This document shows positions 5,470-12,214 of a stretch of 12,214 nucleotides of DNA, piece after piece. The notes beneath the pieces are model-generated. The model did no database searches and was not told the origin of the DNA. It saw nothing but the letters and a program-made list of their open reading frames with translations. Made by a program: the position numbers and the translations under genes. Location: assembly GCA_031418395.1 (NCBI GenBank), contig JANOXL010000360.1:1-12214 (forward strand), in the 5' to 3' direction. Within the stretch, counting starts at the first letter, position 1, and each line of letters begins with the position of its first letter. This stretch comes from JANYCG01 sp031418395. GTDB taxonomy: Bacteria > Pseudomonadota > Gammaproteobacteria > Burkholderiales > Burkholderiaceae_C.

Positions 5470-6684
5470 CGAACTTGTCGAATCTGTTAATTGATACCGC
5501 CGCACAAGCGCATCACGGTTTTTAGGGTCGATATTGATGTGTGCGGCATCGCGCCCCACGCGCTCCAGCAGGCGCTCGTCCATTACGCGGTACCACAGTG
5601 GCGGCACGTAGGCCACCGTGAACATGCCGAAATAACCGCTGGGCAAACGCGGCAGATTGTCAAAATGGCGCAGCGACTGGTAGCGGCGCAGCGGGTGCGC
5701 GTGGTGGTCTGAATGCCGCTGCAAATGGAACAGCGCCCAGTTCGAAAACGTGTGGTTGCTGTTCCAGGAGTGGTGCGGCTGGCAGGGCTCGTATTTGCCG
5801 GGTGAAATTTGCCGACGCAGCAGACCGTAATGTTCAACGTAATTGGCCGAGGTCAACTGGAAATTCGCCCACAATGATGCGGCCACCAAAAACAGCAGAA
5901 TCTGCGGCCCCAGCCAAACAGCCAGGCTCGTCCACAACACCAGCGTGATCAGCGCGGGTTGCAGAATCTCGTTGTGGTACGACCAGACAGGCAAACGCCG
6001 CTGCGCCAGACGTGCGCTTTCAAGTTCCCAGGCGCGATGCCAGGCACCCGGTAACTCACGCAAGGCGAAGCGGTAAATCGACTCGCCCATCCGTGAAGAA
6101 GCGCAGTCCACGGGCGTTGCCACATCGCGATGGTGGCCCCGGTTGTGCTCGATGGTGAAATGGCCGTAAAAGGTTGGCGCCAGGATGAACTTGGTTAACC
6201 AGCGTTCCAGCCGCGTGTTTTTATGGCCCAGTTCGTGGCCCAGATTAATGCAAAAACCACCCACCGAGCCTGTGATCAAGACCATCGCCAACACGCCCGA
6301 CCACGGCAAGTCTTGCGTCGCCACAAACCAGGCACTGAAGATGAAGGACACCCACAGGACGGGCACAAGGGAAAACGTCACCCAGCGGTAATAGAGGTCT
6401 GCTTCCAGAGCCGGTACGGCATCTTCCGGCGGATTGTTTTGGTCTTCACCCAATATCCAGTCTAAAAAGGGCGCGATCAGATAGAAAAAAATCACCGGAA
6501 TCCACAAGGCGCGTGGGTTGCCGCTCAAGCTTTGAAGTATTGGGCCAAAACCTATCGACGCTGGCACCAACACCGAGAGAAACCAGGCATGGCGTTTGTG
6601 GTCTCGAAAAGGGGTGACCACAGCGAGTGCCGCGCTTGCGTGCGCTACAGTTGTTTCGCTGCCTGGCGGGTTGTTCGAACTCAT
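5443..6684 (-). CDS. alkB: Alkane 1-monooxygenase (AlkB-type membrane di-iron hydroxylase)
   Basis: 413 residues from ATG 6684; a GTG at 6726 would add 14 residues, but they lack family character and no ribosome binding site precedes it. The enzyme would hydroxylate the terminal carbon of n-alkanes at the inner membrane, using electrons from rubredoxin, which is not encoded here. The diagnostic histidine motifs are all present: HELGHK (150-155), EHNRGHH (179-185), the AlkB signature NYVEHYGLLR (281-290) and LQRHSDHHAHPLRRYQ (321-336). Hydrophobic helices lie at about 35-52, 60-78, 103-121, 128-146 and 243-275. Histidine pattern plus NYVEHYG separates AlkB from fatty-acid desaturases and xylene monooxygenases, though substrate length cannot be read from sequence. 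No rubredoxin, reductase or alkS-like regulator adjoins it, so it is a stand-alone copy. It overlaps the end of cobQ tail-to-tail by 27 bp. Confidence 0.92.
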   Translation of the reverse strand: MSSNNPPGSETTVAHASAALAVVTPFRDHKRHAWFLSVLVPASIGFGPILQSLSGNPRALWIPVIFFYLIAPFLDWILGEDQNNPPEDAVPALEADLYYRWVTFSLVPVLWVSFIFSAWFVATQDLPWSGVLAMVLITGSVGGFCINLGHELGHKNTRLERWLTKFILAPTFYGHFTIEHNRGHHRDVATPVDCASSRMGESIYRFALRELPGAWHRAWELESARLAQRRLPVWSYHNEILQPALITLVLWTSLAVWLGPQILLFLVAASLWANFQLTSANYVEHYGLLRRQISPGKYEPCQPHHSWNSNHTFSNWALFHLQRHSDHHAHPLRRYQSLRHFDNLPRLPSGYFGMFTVAYVPPLWYRVMDERLLERVGRDAAHINIDPKNRDALVRRYQLTDSTSSSQPVLAAL

Positions 6685-6884
6685 CTGAAAATTGTAGTCC
6701 CGGTTGGAATTAGACTTTGGCGACACGGCTTGGTGCGAAACCCACCCGCATATTGTGATTTATTACCGGCTTGCGTCAGGATGCCCGGATTGGCATCTAT
6801 TTGCCTGGCTTTAGCGCCCCAGACTGCTAGACTTTGCTGGATTCCAACCCGCAAAGTGAGAACTTTGATCTTTTTCTGCCCACC

Positions 6885-7985
6885 ATGACAGAACTGAACC
6901 CCGACGTTCGAGATGCGGTGCATGCGTCGCGCCTTGGCTTTGCGAAGCGAAGTTATTGGGCGCGCACCGGTGGCCTGGCAACGGCCTTCATCATGTTTGC
7001 GGGCGTCATGGCGCAAAAAGACGCCCCTTTTTGGGTCTGGGTTGGGCCTACGCTGTATTGTTTCGCCTGGCCGCCAGTGGCTTGGTGGATGGCCAGGCGT
7101 GCGAGCAATCCACGCGATGTCGAGCGGCTCAACCTCCTGGTCGATCAATTCCTGATCGGCATCTGGCTAGTCGCCATGGAGTTCAGCCTGCTGCCCTGCA
7201 TATTGGGCGTCGTGATGACTTGCATGAACACGATCGCAGGCGGAGGTTTTCGCCTGTTGTGGCGTGGCGTCGTGTTGCAGGCCTTGGGCTTTGGTCTGGG
7301 CATTTTGATTTTCGGCTTCGATGTGCAACTGGAAACCAGCATCGAGACGATTTTGTGGAGTATCCCGCTCCTGGTTTTTCAACCGGTGGCAGTGGGTTAT
7401 GTAGCGCATTCGGCCATTGGCGCGCTGAATAAAAAGCGGTATGAACTGGAGCGCATCAGCCAGCATGATGGGCTCTCCGGCCTTTACAACCGCATGCATT
7501 GGGAGCAACAGGTACGCTCGGAATTTGCACGTTTTAGACGTAAAGGTGAACCTGCGGTGCTTGTGCTGGCCGATTTGGACCATTTCAAGCGCCTCAACGA
7601 CACCTACGGCCATGCGGCGGGCGACGAGGCTATCCGGCGCCTGGCCGCTTCCTTTCGGCGGGTGTTGCGCGAAACCGATGTAAGCGGCCGTTACGGGGGC
7701 GAGGAATTCGGCATCCTGCTGCCCAATACCACCGTGGCAGATGCGCGGGAAGTCATTGAACGCCTGCGCCGTGACATGCGCACCCACCCTTTGGTTGATG
7801 AAGTGATGGTCACCGCCAGTTTTGGCATGGTCCAGTTAAATGAGAAAATTGCCAGCGTCGAAGAATGGATTCGCCTCTCTGATATCGGCCTGTACCAAGC
7901 TAAGAACCTGGGCCGAGACCGGATGGTGGATGTCGACGATTTGACCGAATCGACGGTGGCCCGGCTGGAAATACAAACTTCATGA
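6885..7985 (+). CDS. Diguanylate cyclase with MASE2 membrane sensor domain
   Basis: 366 residues from ATG 6885; a TTG at 6834 in the same frame would add 17 residues but is less likely. The N-terminal half (about 23-175) is hydrophobic and matches the MASE2 integral-membrane sensor, as in AdrA/DgcC: YWARTGGLATAF (24-35), WPPVAWWMARR (62-72), RLNLLVDQFLIGIWLVAM (81-98) and the MNTIAGGG segment (114-121). The C-terminal GGDEF domain begins around 188, with DGLSGLYNR (195-203), the metal-binding DLDHFKRLNDTYGH (230-243) and the active site GGEEF (271-275). RETD (262-265), five residues before it, is an intact RxxD inhibitory site for c-di-GMP feedback. It should therefore make c-di-GMP from two GTP at the membrane. 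It is divergent from alkB (200 bp between starts) and convergent with the second cyclase (61-bp gap). The signal sensed is unknown. Confidence 0.92.
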   Translation: MTELNPDVRDAVHASRLGFAKRSYWARTGGLATAFIMFAGVMAQKDAPFWVWVGPTLYCFAWPPVAWWMARRASNPRDVERLNLLVDQFLIGIWLVAMEFSLLPCILGVVMTCMNTIAGGGFRLLWRGVVLQALGFGLGILIFGFDVQLETSIETILWSIPLLVFQPVAVGYVAHSAIGALNKKRYELERISQHDGLSGLYNRMHWEQQVRSEFARFRRKGEPAVLVLADLDHFKRLNDTYGHAAGDEAIRRLAASFRRVLRETDVSGRYGGEEFGILLPNTTVADAREVIERLRRDMRTHPLVDEVMVTASFGMVQLNEKIASVEEWIRLSDIGLYQAKNLGRDRMVDVDDLTESTVARLEIQTS

Positions 7986-8046
7986 AAAAGACGTGAAGTC
8001 GAAGGCAAGATGACCCAGACCGGTGTGCGTTGTCGCCCGTGTCACC

Positions 8047-9183
8047 TCAGGCCGTTTCGACCCGATTTCGCCCTGCCACTTTGGCTTTGTACATGGCCGC
8101 ATCGGCGCGCGCCATGATGGCGTCCAGCGTATCGCCCGCACCCTGACTCGTCGTGACTCCGATACTGACGGTGCAGGACGGCGTTATTTTCGATTGAGCC
8201 AGATCCAGGCGAATACGTTCGGCGACCAATTTGGCCTGCTCCAGCGAGGTCTCCGGCAGCAGCAGACTGAATTCTTCTCCGCCAAAACGTCCCAAATGGT
8301 CATTTTGACGCAGGTAGGCGTTGACGTTGGTGACCAAGGCGATGAGCACTTTGTCGCCCGCCTGATGGCCATAGCTGTCGTTCACTGCCTTGAAATGATC
8401 CAGATCAAGCGCCAGAACCGCCATGCTGCGGCCACTGCGTTTGCAGCGCTGCAATTCACTCTCACATAGGGTGTTCCAGTGGCGGCGCGTCAATGCATTG
8501 GTGAGGGAATCACGGCTAGCGAGTTGTTCAAGCTCGCGACGCAACATGTCGCTGGCCATCAAAACGAAACCGATGGAGAGCAACAGGATCGAAAACGCAA
8601 ATCCAACCGCATAGACTTGATGGACTGGCGAAGGTGCCAGAAGGTTGTCGGCGATCGACTGTGTCATCGCCAAAATGACGCGTATCACCTGCATCAACGC
8701 CGCGGCACCGAGTGAACCGGCTGTGAGCCAGCGCGAAAAACTCATGGGTTTTTGACGGTAGACCAGCCGCGCGTGCCACCCCATGAAGACGGCACCTAGC
8801 ACATTGACAATCAGCAAACGGTAGTAAGGCGACACGACGACAAAGGTGAACCACACATGCGCCAGAGCGGTCAGCCCGATGATCACGACCCAAGGCATAT
8901 GGCGTGGTCGGATGCCAAAAAACCGCTGGCTGCCGACGTAGGCCCAATACAGACCCAGGAAAAAAAGAAAATTGGCCAGTGTGAGCGACAGGATGTCTGG
9001 AATTCGATCCCGACCGGCAATCAGGACGCCGGAGAAAAACAGAATCAAAAGCGCGCCAGACCATTCGCTTAGTCCTTTGATCGACGGTGGGTAATTGCGC
9101 CTGAGCGAGTACAAGACCAGCGCCATCAAGCCGCCCATGACGCCGCACAGCATAAAAACAGTCCGGGTGTCGAACAGGGTCAT
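8047..9183 (-). CDS. Diguanylate cyclase with seven-helix membrane sensor domain
   Basis: 378 residues from ATG 9183. Seven hydrophobic segments can be counted (about 8-27, 41-57, 64-83, 97-117, 121-141, 152-174, 188-211), placing the N-terminus outside and the catalytic domain in the cytoplasm. The sensor is not MASE1, MASE2 or a named domain I can recognise. The GGDEF domain follows a short linker: RDSLTNALTRRHW (224-236), DLDHFKAVNDSYGH (260-273), active site GGEEF (301-305) and an intact inhibitory site RQND (292-295). It ends in the usual ADAAMYKAKVAGRNRV (360-375). The features predict an active, feedback-inhibited c-di-GMP synthase. It lies 89 bp downstream of nth on the same strand, so it may be read from the nth transcript. 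Fusion to an EAL domain is absent. Confidence 0.9.
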   Translation of the reverse strand: MTLFDTRTVFMLCGVMGGLMALVLYSLRRNYPPSIKGLSEWSGALLILFFSGVLIAGRDRIPDILSLTLANFLFFLGLYWAYVGSQRFFGIRPRHMPWVVIIGLTALAHVWFTFVVVSPYYRLLIVNVLGAVFMGWHARLVYRQKPMSFSRWLTAGSLGAAALMQVIRVILAMTQSIADNLLAPSPVHQVYAVGFAFSILLLSIGFVLMASDMLRRELEQLASRDSLTNALTRRHWNTLCESELQRCKRSGRSMAVLALDLDHFKAVNDSYGHQAGDKVLIALVTNVNAYLRQNDHLGRFGGEEFSLLLPETSLEQAKLVAERIRLDLAQSKITPSCTVSIGVTTSQGAGDTLDAIMARADAAMYKAKVAGRNRVETA

Positions 9184-9272
9184 TGGTCAGTAAACTCTGT
9201 GCATGGCAAGGGCAATTATTGCATCGCCACCCGGTTCAACTGTTTGACAAAAGGCAAGAGAAACGGGGTGTT

Positions 9273-9923
9273 TCAGCCTCCGCCAGGGCTTGCCTTTGTT
9301 TTGGCTTTGTAGCCACACTGCCCGTTGACGCCGCAGCGCCAGCATTGCGGCGCGCGCGCCTGGCACACATAACGCCCATGCAAAATCAGCCAATGGTGAG
9401 CATCCACCAGATACTTTTTTGGCACACGTTGCAACAATTTAAGTTCAACTGCCAAAGGCGTTTTGCCGGGTGCAAGGCCCGTGCGGTTTCCCAAGCGGAA
9501 GATATGGGTATCGACGGCCATGGTCGCCTCGCCAAAGGCGGAGTTCAGCACCACATTGGCCGTTTTGCGGCCCACGCCAGGCAAAGCCTGCAGGTCGTCG
9601 CGATGACACGGTACCTTGGCCCCATGTAAGTCAATCAGTATTTGGCAGGTTTGCAACAGGTGTTTGGCTTTGCTGCGATATAGGCCAATCGTCTTGATGT
9701 AACTTTCGAGCCCCTCCTGACCGAGCGCCAAAATGGCCTGCGGTGTATTGGCAACCGCAAAAAGCCGGCGCGTGGCTTTGTTGACTGAAACATCGGTGGC
9801 CTGGGCCGAGAGCAGCACGGCTGCCAAAAGCTCGAACACCGTGGTGTATTCCAGCTCGGTCACCGGCATCGGGTTGGCGGCTTGCAGGACTGCGAAAAAA
9901 CTTTCAATTTGGTCTTGGTTCAT
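9273..9923 (-). CDS. nth: Endonuclease III, DNA glycosylase/AP lyase
   Basis: 216 residues from ATG 9923; an upstream ATG (9965) in the same frame adds 14 residues that do not align with E. coli Nth, whereas MNQDQ lines up with MNKAK of the E. coli protein. The enzyme removes oxidised pyrimidines and nicks the abasic site in base excision repair. Conserved blocks include FELLAAVLLSAQATDVSVNKAT (30-51), the helix-hairpin-helix LPGVGRKTANVVLN (114-127), the VDTHIFR loop (137-143) and HHWLILHGRYVC (176-187). Catalytic Lys120 and Asp138 fall at exactly the E. coli numbers, as do the four 4Fe-4S cysteines 187, 194, 197 and 203. It is transcribed divergently from the acyl-CoA dehydrogenase, with 132 bp between starts, and precedes the second cyclase gene. 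Identification is secure. Confidence 0.97.
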   Translation of the reverse strand: MNQDQIESFFAVLQAANPMPVTELEYTTVFELLAAVLLSAQATDVSVNKATRRLFAVANTPQAILALGQEGLESYIKTIGLYRSKAKHLLQTCQILIDLHGAKVPCHRDDLQALPGVGRKTANVVLNSAFGEATMAVDTHIFRLGNRTGLAPGKTPLAVELKLLQRVPKKYLVDAHHWLILHGRYVCQARAPQCWRCGVNGQCGYKAKTKASPGGG

Positions 9924-10055
9924 TGGCTGATTGTTGCATCGCCGCTTTTGCATCATGCATTCCACATCACGCTTTCAATAATCGCGCTTTTTGCATGGTG
10001 CTTTCGTACCCAGCTTCGGCAGTCGGGCGAGCATCTGCGGTTAAAGTTGCCCACC

Positions 10056-11237
10056 ATGATGCAAACAATTCCCACCCCCGACGCACACCAAGACATGCGC
10101 GAAGCCCTGCGCGCCTTGTGTGCGAGTTTTGATGCCACCTATTGGCAAAAAGTGGACCACGAGCGCGCTTACCCGGAAAGTTTTGTCGACGCGTTAACGA
10201 CGGCAGGCTGGATGGCGGCGCTGATTCCCGCCGAATACGGCGGCTCGGGGCTGGGCCTCACAGAGGCCTCAGTGATCATGGAAGAGGTCAATTTCAGCGG
10301 CGGCAATGCCGGCTCCTGCCACGGCCAGATGTACAACATGGGGACGCTGCTGCGGCATGGCTCACTCGAGCAGAAAAAGCTGTATTTGCCCAAAATCGCC
10401 ACCGGTGAGTTGCGCCTGCAATCGATGGCAGTGACCGAGCCAACCACCGGCACCGATACCACGCAACTTAAAACCACGGCGGTCAAAAAAGGCGACCGTT
10501 ACGTCGTCAACGGGCAAAAGGTGTGGATATCACGCATCCAGCATTCGGATTTGATGATCCTGCTAGCGCGCACGACACCATTGTCTGAGGTGAAAAAGAA
10601 GTCTGAAGGCATGTCGGTCTTCATCGTTGATCTGAAAACCGCTCTGCCCGAGCGCGGCGGCAAAGGCATGACAATTCGGCCGATTGCCAACATGGTGAAT
10701 CACGAGACGAATGAGGTGTTTTTTGACAACCTGGAGATCCCTGCCGAAAACCTGATTGGCACCGAAGGGCAGGGCTTCAAATACATTCTGGACGGTTTGA
10801 ACGCCGAGCGCACCCTGATCGCGGCGGAATGTATTGGCGATGCCTATTGGTTTGTCGACAAAGCGCGCCGTTATGCGAGTGACCGCGTCGTGTTTGGCCG
10901 CCCGATTGGGCAAAACCAGGGCATCCAGTTCCCGATTGCCGACAGTTACATCGAAACTGAAGCCGCCAACCTGATGCGTTTCAAGGCCTGCGCTTTGTTT
11001 GATGCCAAACAGCCCTGTGGTGGCGAGGCCAACATGGCCAAATACCTGGCGGCCAAGGCCTCTTGGGAAGCGGCCAATGTCTGCCTGCAAACTCACGGTG
11101 GGTTCGGCTTCGCCTGTGAATACGACGTGGAGCGCAAGTTCCGCGAGACGCGCCTCTACCAGGTGGCGCCGATTTCAACGAACCTGATTTATTCCTACGT
11201 GGCGGAACATCTGCTGGGATTGCCCAGGTCGTTTTAG
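10056..11237 (+). CDS. Acyl-CoA dehydrogenase family flavoenzyme
   Basis: 393 residues from ATG 10056 (a second ATG follows at once, at 10059); an in-frame ATG at 9882 would overlap nth head-on and is unlikely. The enzyme would oxidise an acyl-CoA to the 2-enoyl-CoA with FAD and pass electrons to ETF. The alpha-beta-alpha fold is visible: IPAEYGGSGLGLTEAS (57-72), the FAD-binding AVTEPTTGTDTTQLKT (125-140), VVNGQKVWISR (150-160), IGTEGQGFKYILDGLNAERTL (234-254), GRPIGQNQGIQFPIAD (281-296), and QTHGGFGFACEYDVERKFRE (345-364). The place of the usual MCAD base (YEGTSQ) reads VAPIST here, with proline at the Glu position. Glu251 in LNAER aligns with the base of isovaleryl-CoA and long-chain dehydrogenases. 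Substrate cannot be predicted. No ETF, hydratase or regulator adjoins it. Confidence 0.92.
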   Translation: MMQTIPTPDAHQDMREALRALCASFDATYWQKVDHERAYPESFVDALTTAGWMAALIPAEYGGSGLGLTEASVIMEEVNFSGGNAGSCHGQMYNMGTLLRHGSLEQKKLYLPKIATGELRLQSMAVTEPTTGTDTTQLKTTAVKKGDRYVVNGQKVWISRIQHSDLMILLARTTPLSEVKKKSEGMSVFIVDLKTALPERGGKGMTIRPIANMVNHETNEVFFDNLEIPAENLIGTEGQGFKYILDGLNAERTLIAAECIGDAYWFVDKARRYASDRVVFGRPIGQNQGIQFPIADSYIETEAANLMRFKACALFDAKQPCGGEANMAKYLAAKASWEAANVCLQTHGGFGFACEYDVERKFRETRLYQVAPISTNLIYSYVAEHLLGLPRSF

Positions 11238-11284
11238 CGGGTGACTCGACGCTTGGGAGTCGAATGGCGTGAGTTCAAAGCAGT

Positions 11285-11302
11285 GTTAACACCCATGTTA
11301 AC
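11285..11302. repeat. Perfect inverted repeat after the acyl-CoA dehydrogenase gene, second copy of the 3755 core
   Basis: GTTAACA (11285-11291) and TGTTAAC (11296-11302) are perfect arms around CCCA. The inner 16 bp are the exact reverse complement of 3757-3772. It sits 47 bp past the acyl-CoA dehydrogenase stop and about 126 bp beyond the rho stop on the other strand. No T-run follows on either strand, so terminator function is not supported; a regulator-binding site or a piece of a dispersed repeat is more plausible. Confidence 0.6.
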
Positions 11303-11377
11303 TTCCTGTCAAAAAATGCCTCGCAAACCGTTTGTGATGTGTTTTTAGGTCGCTAGGTCTCGTGCTATATGGTTGTA

Positions 11378-11398
11378 TTGCTATTAATATAATAGCAA
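11378..11398. repeat. AT-rich palindrome with 9-bp arms containing TATAAT, downstream of rho
   Basis: TTGCTATTA (11378-11386) and TAATAGCAA (11390-11398) are perfect arms with a 3-nt centre; TATAAT lies at 11388-11393. The motif AGGTCTCGT at 11355-11363 precedes it. It resembles the palindrome at 3847-3869 in sequence, arm length and spacing. On the minus strand it could form a hairpin about 30 nt after the rho stop, but lacks a U-tract. It may be an intergenic repeat rather than a terminator. Confidence 0.5.
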
Positions 11399-11428
11399 CC
11401 CCATCGACCTTTCGACGCAACGCAACGA

Positions 11429-12214
11429 CTATCCGCCCTTGCGCATCTGCTCGAAGAACTCCATATTGTTCTTCGTGCCCTTCATCTGTTTCAAGACCAA
11501 CTCCATGGCGTCGATTTCGTCCATGTTGTAAAGGAATTGGCGAAGGATGCGGGTTTTTTGCAGCACTTCGGGTTGCAGCAGCAACTCTTCACGGCGTGTG
11601 CCGCTGCGGTTCAACTGAATCGACGGAAACACACGTTTTTCATACAGGCGCCGATCCAGGTGGATCTCACTGTTGCCGGTGCCTTTGAATTCCTCAAAAA
11701 TCACCTCGTCCATGCGGCTGCCGGTGTCAATCAAGGCGGTGGCGATGATGGTCAGTGAGCCGCCTTCTTCCACATTGCGTGCGGCGCCGAGGAATCGTTT
11801 GGGCCGCTGCAGCGCGTTGGAGTCCACACCGCCCGTGAGCACCTTGCCTGAGGACGGCACAACGTTGTTGTAAGCGCGGGCCAGGCGGGTAATCGAGTCC
11901 AGCAGAATGACAACGTCTTTCTTCAGCTCGACCAGGCGCTTGGCGCGCTCGATCACCATTTCGGCCACGTGCACGTGGCGTGCGGCGGGCTCGTCAAACG
12001 TGGAGGCGATGACCTCGCCCTTGACGGTGCGCTGCATCTCGGTCACCTCTTCGGGCCGCTCGTCAATCAGTAGCACCATCAGGTAGCTGTCGGGGTAGTT
12101 GGCGCTGATGGCGTGGGCGATGTGCTGCATCATCACCGTCTTGCCGCTTTTGGGTTGCGCCACGATCAGCGCCCGCTGGCCCTTGCCGATCGGCGCGATG
12201 ATGTCAATCACGCG
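11429..12214 (-). CDS. rho: Transcription termination factor Rho, C-terminal part (5' end beyond window)
   Basis: 261 C-terminal residues are present; the gene runs off the right edge. Rho is a hexameric RNA-dependent ATPase/translocase that terminates transcription. Visible motifs are Walker A PKSGKT (partial residues 21-26), the catalytic region LLIDERPEEVTEM (48-60), Walker B VVILLDSITRLARAYN (101-116), the Q-loop GKVLTGGVDSNAL, ARNVEEGGSLTIIATAL, and SGTRREELLL carrying the inter-subunit arginine. Walker A Lys22/Lys25 and Asp106 correspond to Lys181, Lys184 and Asp265 of E. coli Rho, a constant offset of 159, so the full protein should be about 420 residues with no internal gap. The missing part is the N-terminal RNA-binding domain. 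The stop is TAG at 11431-11429. Identification is secure. Confidence 0.97.
   Translation of the reverse strand, partial: RVIDIIAPIGKGQRALIVAQPKSGKTVMMQHIAHAISANYPDSYLMVLLIDERPEEVTEMQRTVKGEVIASTFDEPAARHVHVAEMVIERAKRLVELKKDVVILLDSITRLARAYNNVVPSSGKVLTGGVDSNALQRPKRFLGAARNVEEGGSLTIIATALIDTGSRMDEVIFEEFKGTGNSEIHLDRRLYEKRVFPSIQLNRSGTRREELLLQPEVLQKTRILRQFLYNMDEIDAMELVLKQMKGTKNNMEFFEQMRKGG

Noticed and set aside
7986..8046. Bidirectional terminator between the two cyclase genes
   Set aside because: No stable hairpin with flanking T/A runs could be found in the 61-bp gap.
9184..9272. Promoter for the second cyclase in the gap after nth
   Set aside because: TTGTCA, TTGAAC and AATAAT-like hexamers exist on the minus strand but none are at 16-18 bp spacing.
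9882..10055. N-terminal extension of the acyl-CoA dehydrogenase with a hydrophobic segment
   Set aside because: It would overlap the nth 5' end, and acyl-CoA dehydrogenases of this type start near ATG 10056 and are soluble.
11243..11261. Hairpin GACTC...GAGTC after the acyl-CoA dehydrogenase as an intrinsic terminator
   Set aside because: The stem has only 5 bp with a 9-nt loop and no T-run follows.

Overview
The window looks like chromosome from a GC-rich betaproteobacterium, most likely Burkholderiales/Comamonadaceae (Rhodoferax/Polaromonas type). This is inferred from the GC-rich codon use, the sequence character of the Rho C-terminus and CobQ, and the scarcity of strong Shine-Dalgarno sites. 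No tRNA, rRNA, CRISPR array, insertion sequence or phage gene was seen, and no gene-free stretch exceeds about 200 bp.

Region 1 (1-3754, + strand) is a tightly packed vitamin B12 uptake operon. It begins with the last 13 codons of what is probably an outer-membrane TonB-dependent receptor (btuB-like, 1-44). Next come a signal-less cobalamin-binding-type protein (51-899), an exported BtuF-like binding protein (892-1905), the permease BtuC (1902-2912) and the ATPase BtuD (2912-3754). The ORFs abut or overlap (6-bp gap, then 8-bp, 4-bp and 1-bp overlaps), so one transcript with translational coupling is likely. After a 170-bp AT-rich spacer comes cobQ (3925-5469), cobyric acid synthase, which amidates the corrin ring. 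Transport plus CobQ would let the cell import corrinoids and complete or remodel them.

Region 2 (5443-9923) is mixed metabolism and signalling. An AlkB-type membrane alkane hydroxylase (minus strand) converges on cobQ and overlaps its 3' end by 27 bp. A MASE2-GGDEF diguanylate cyclase (plus) diverges from alkB. It converges on a second, seven-helix GGDEF diguanylate cyclase (minus), which lies downstream of nth (endonuclease III, minus). Both cyclases keep the GGEEF active site and an RxxD inhibitory site.

Region 3 (10056-12214) holds an acyl-CoA dehydrogenase (plus), divergent from nth, whose catalytic glutamate appears to be in the isovaleryl-CoA/long-chain position. The C-terminal 261 residues of transcription terminator Rho (minus) run off the right edge.

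The least explained signal is a two-copy composite element in the AT-rich spacers after btuD (3755-3869) and between the acyl-CoA dehydrogenase and rho (11285-11398). Each copy has a TTAACA-N4-TGTTAA inverted repeat, then AGGTCTCGT about 68 bp further on, then a palindrome with 9-bp arms containing TATAAT, with spacings that agree to within about 1 bp. Otherwise the window is a fairly ordinary set of housekeeping and accessory genes.
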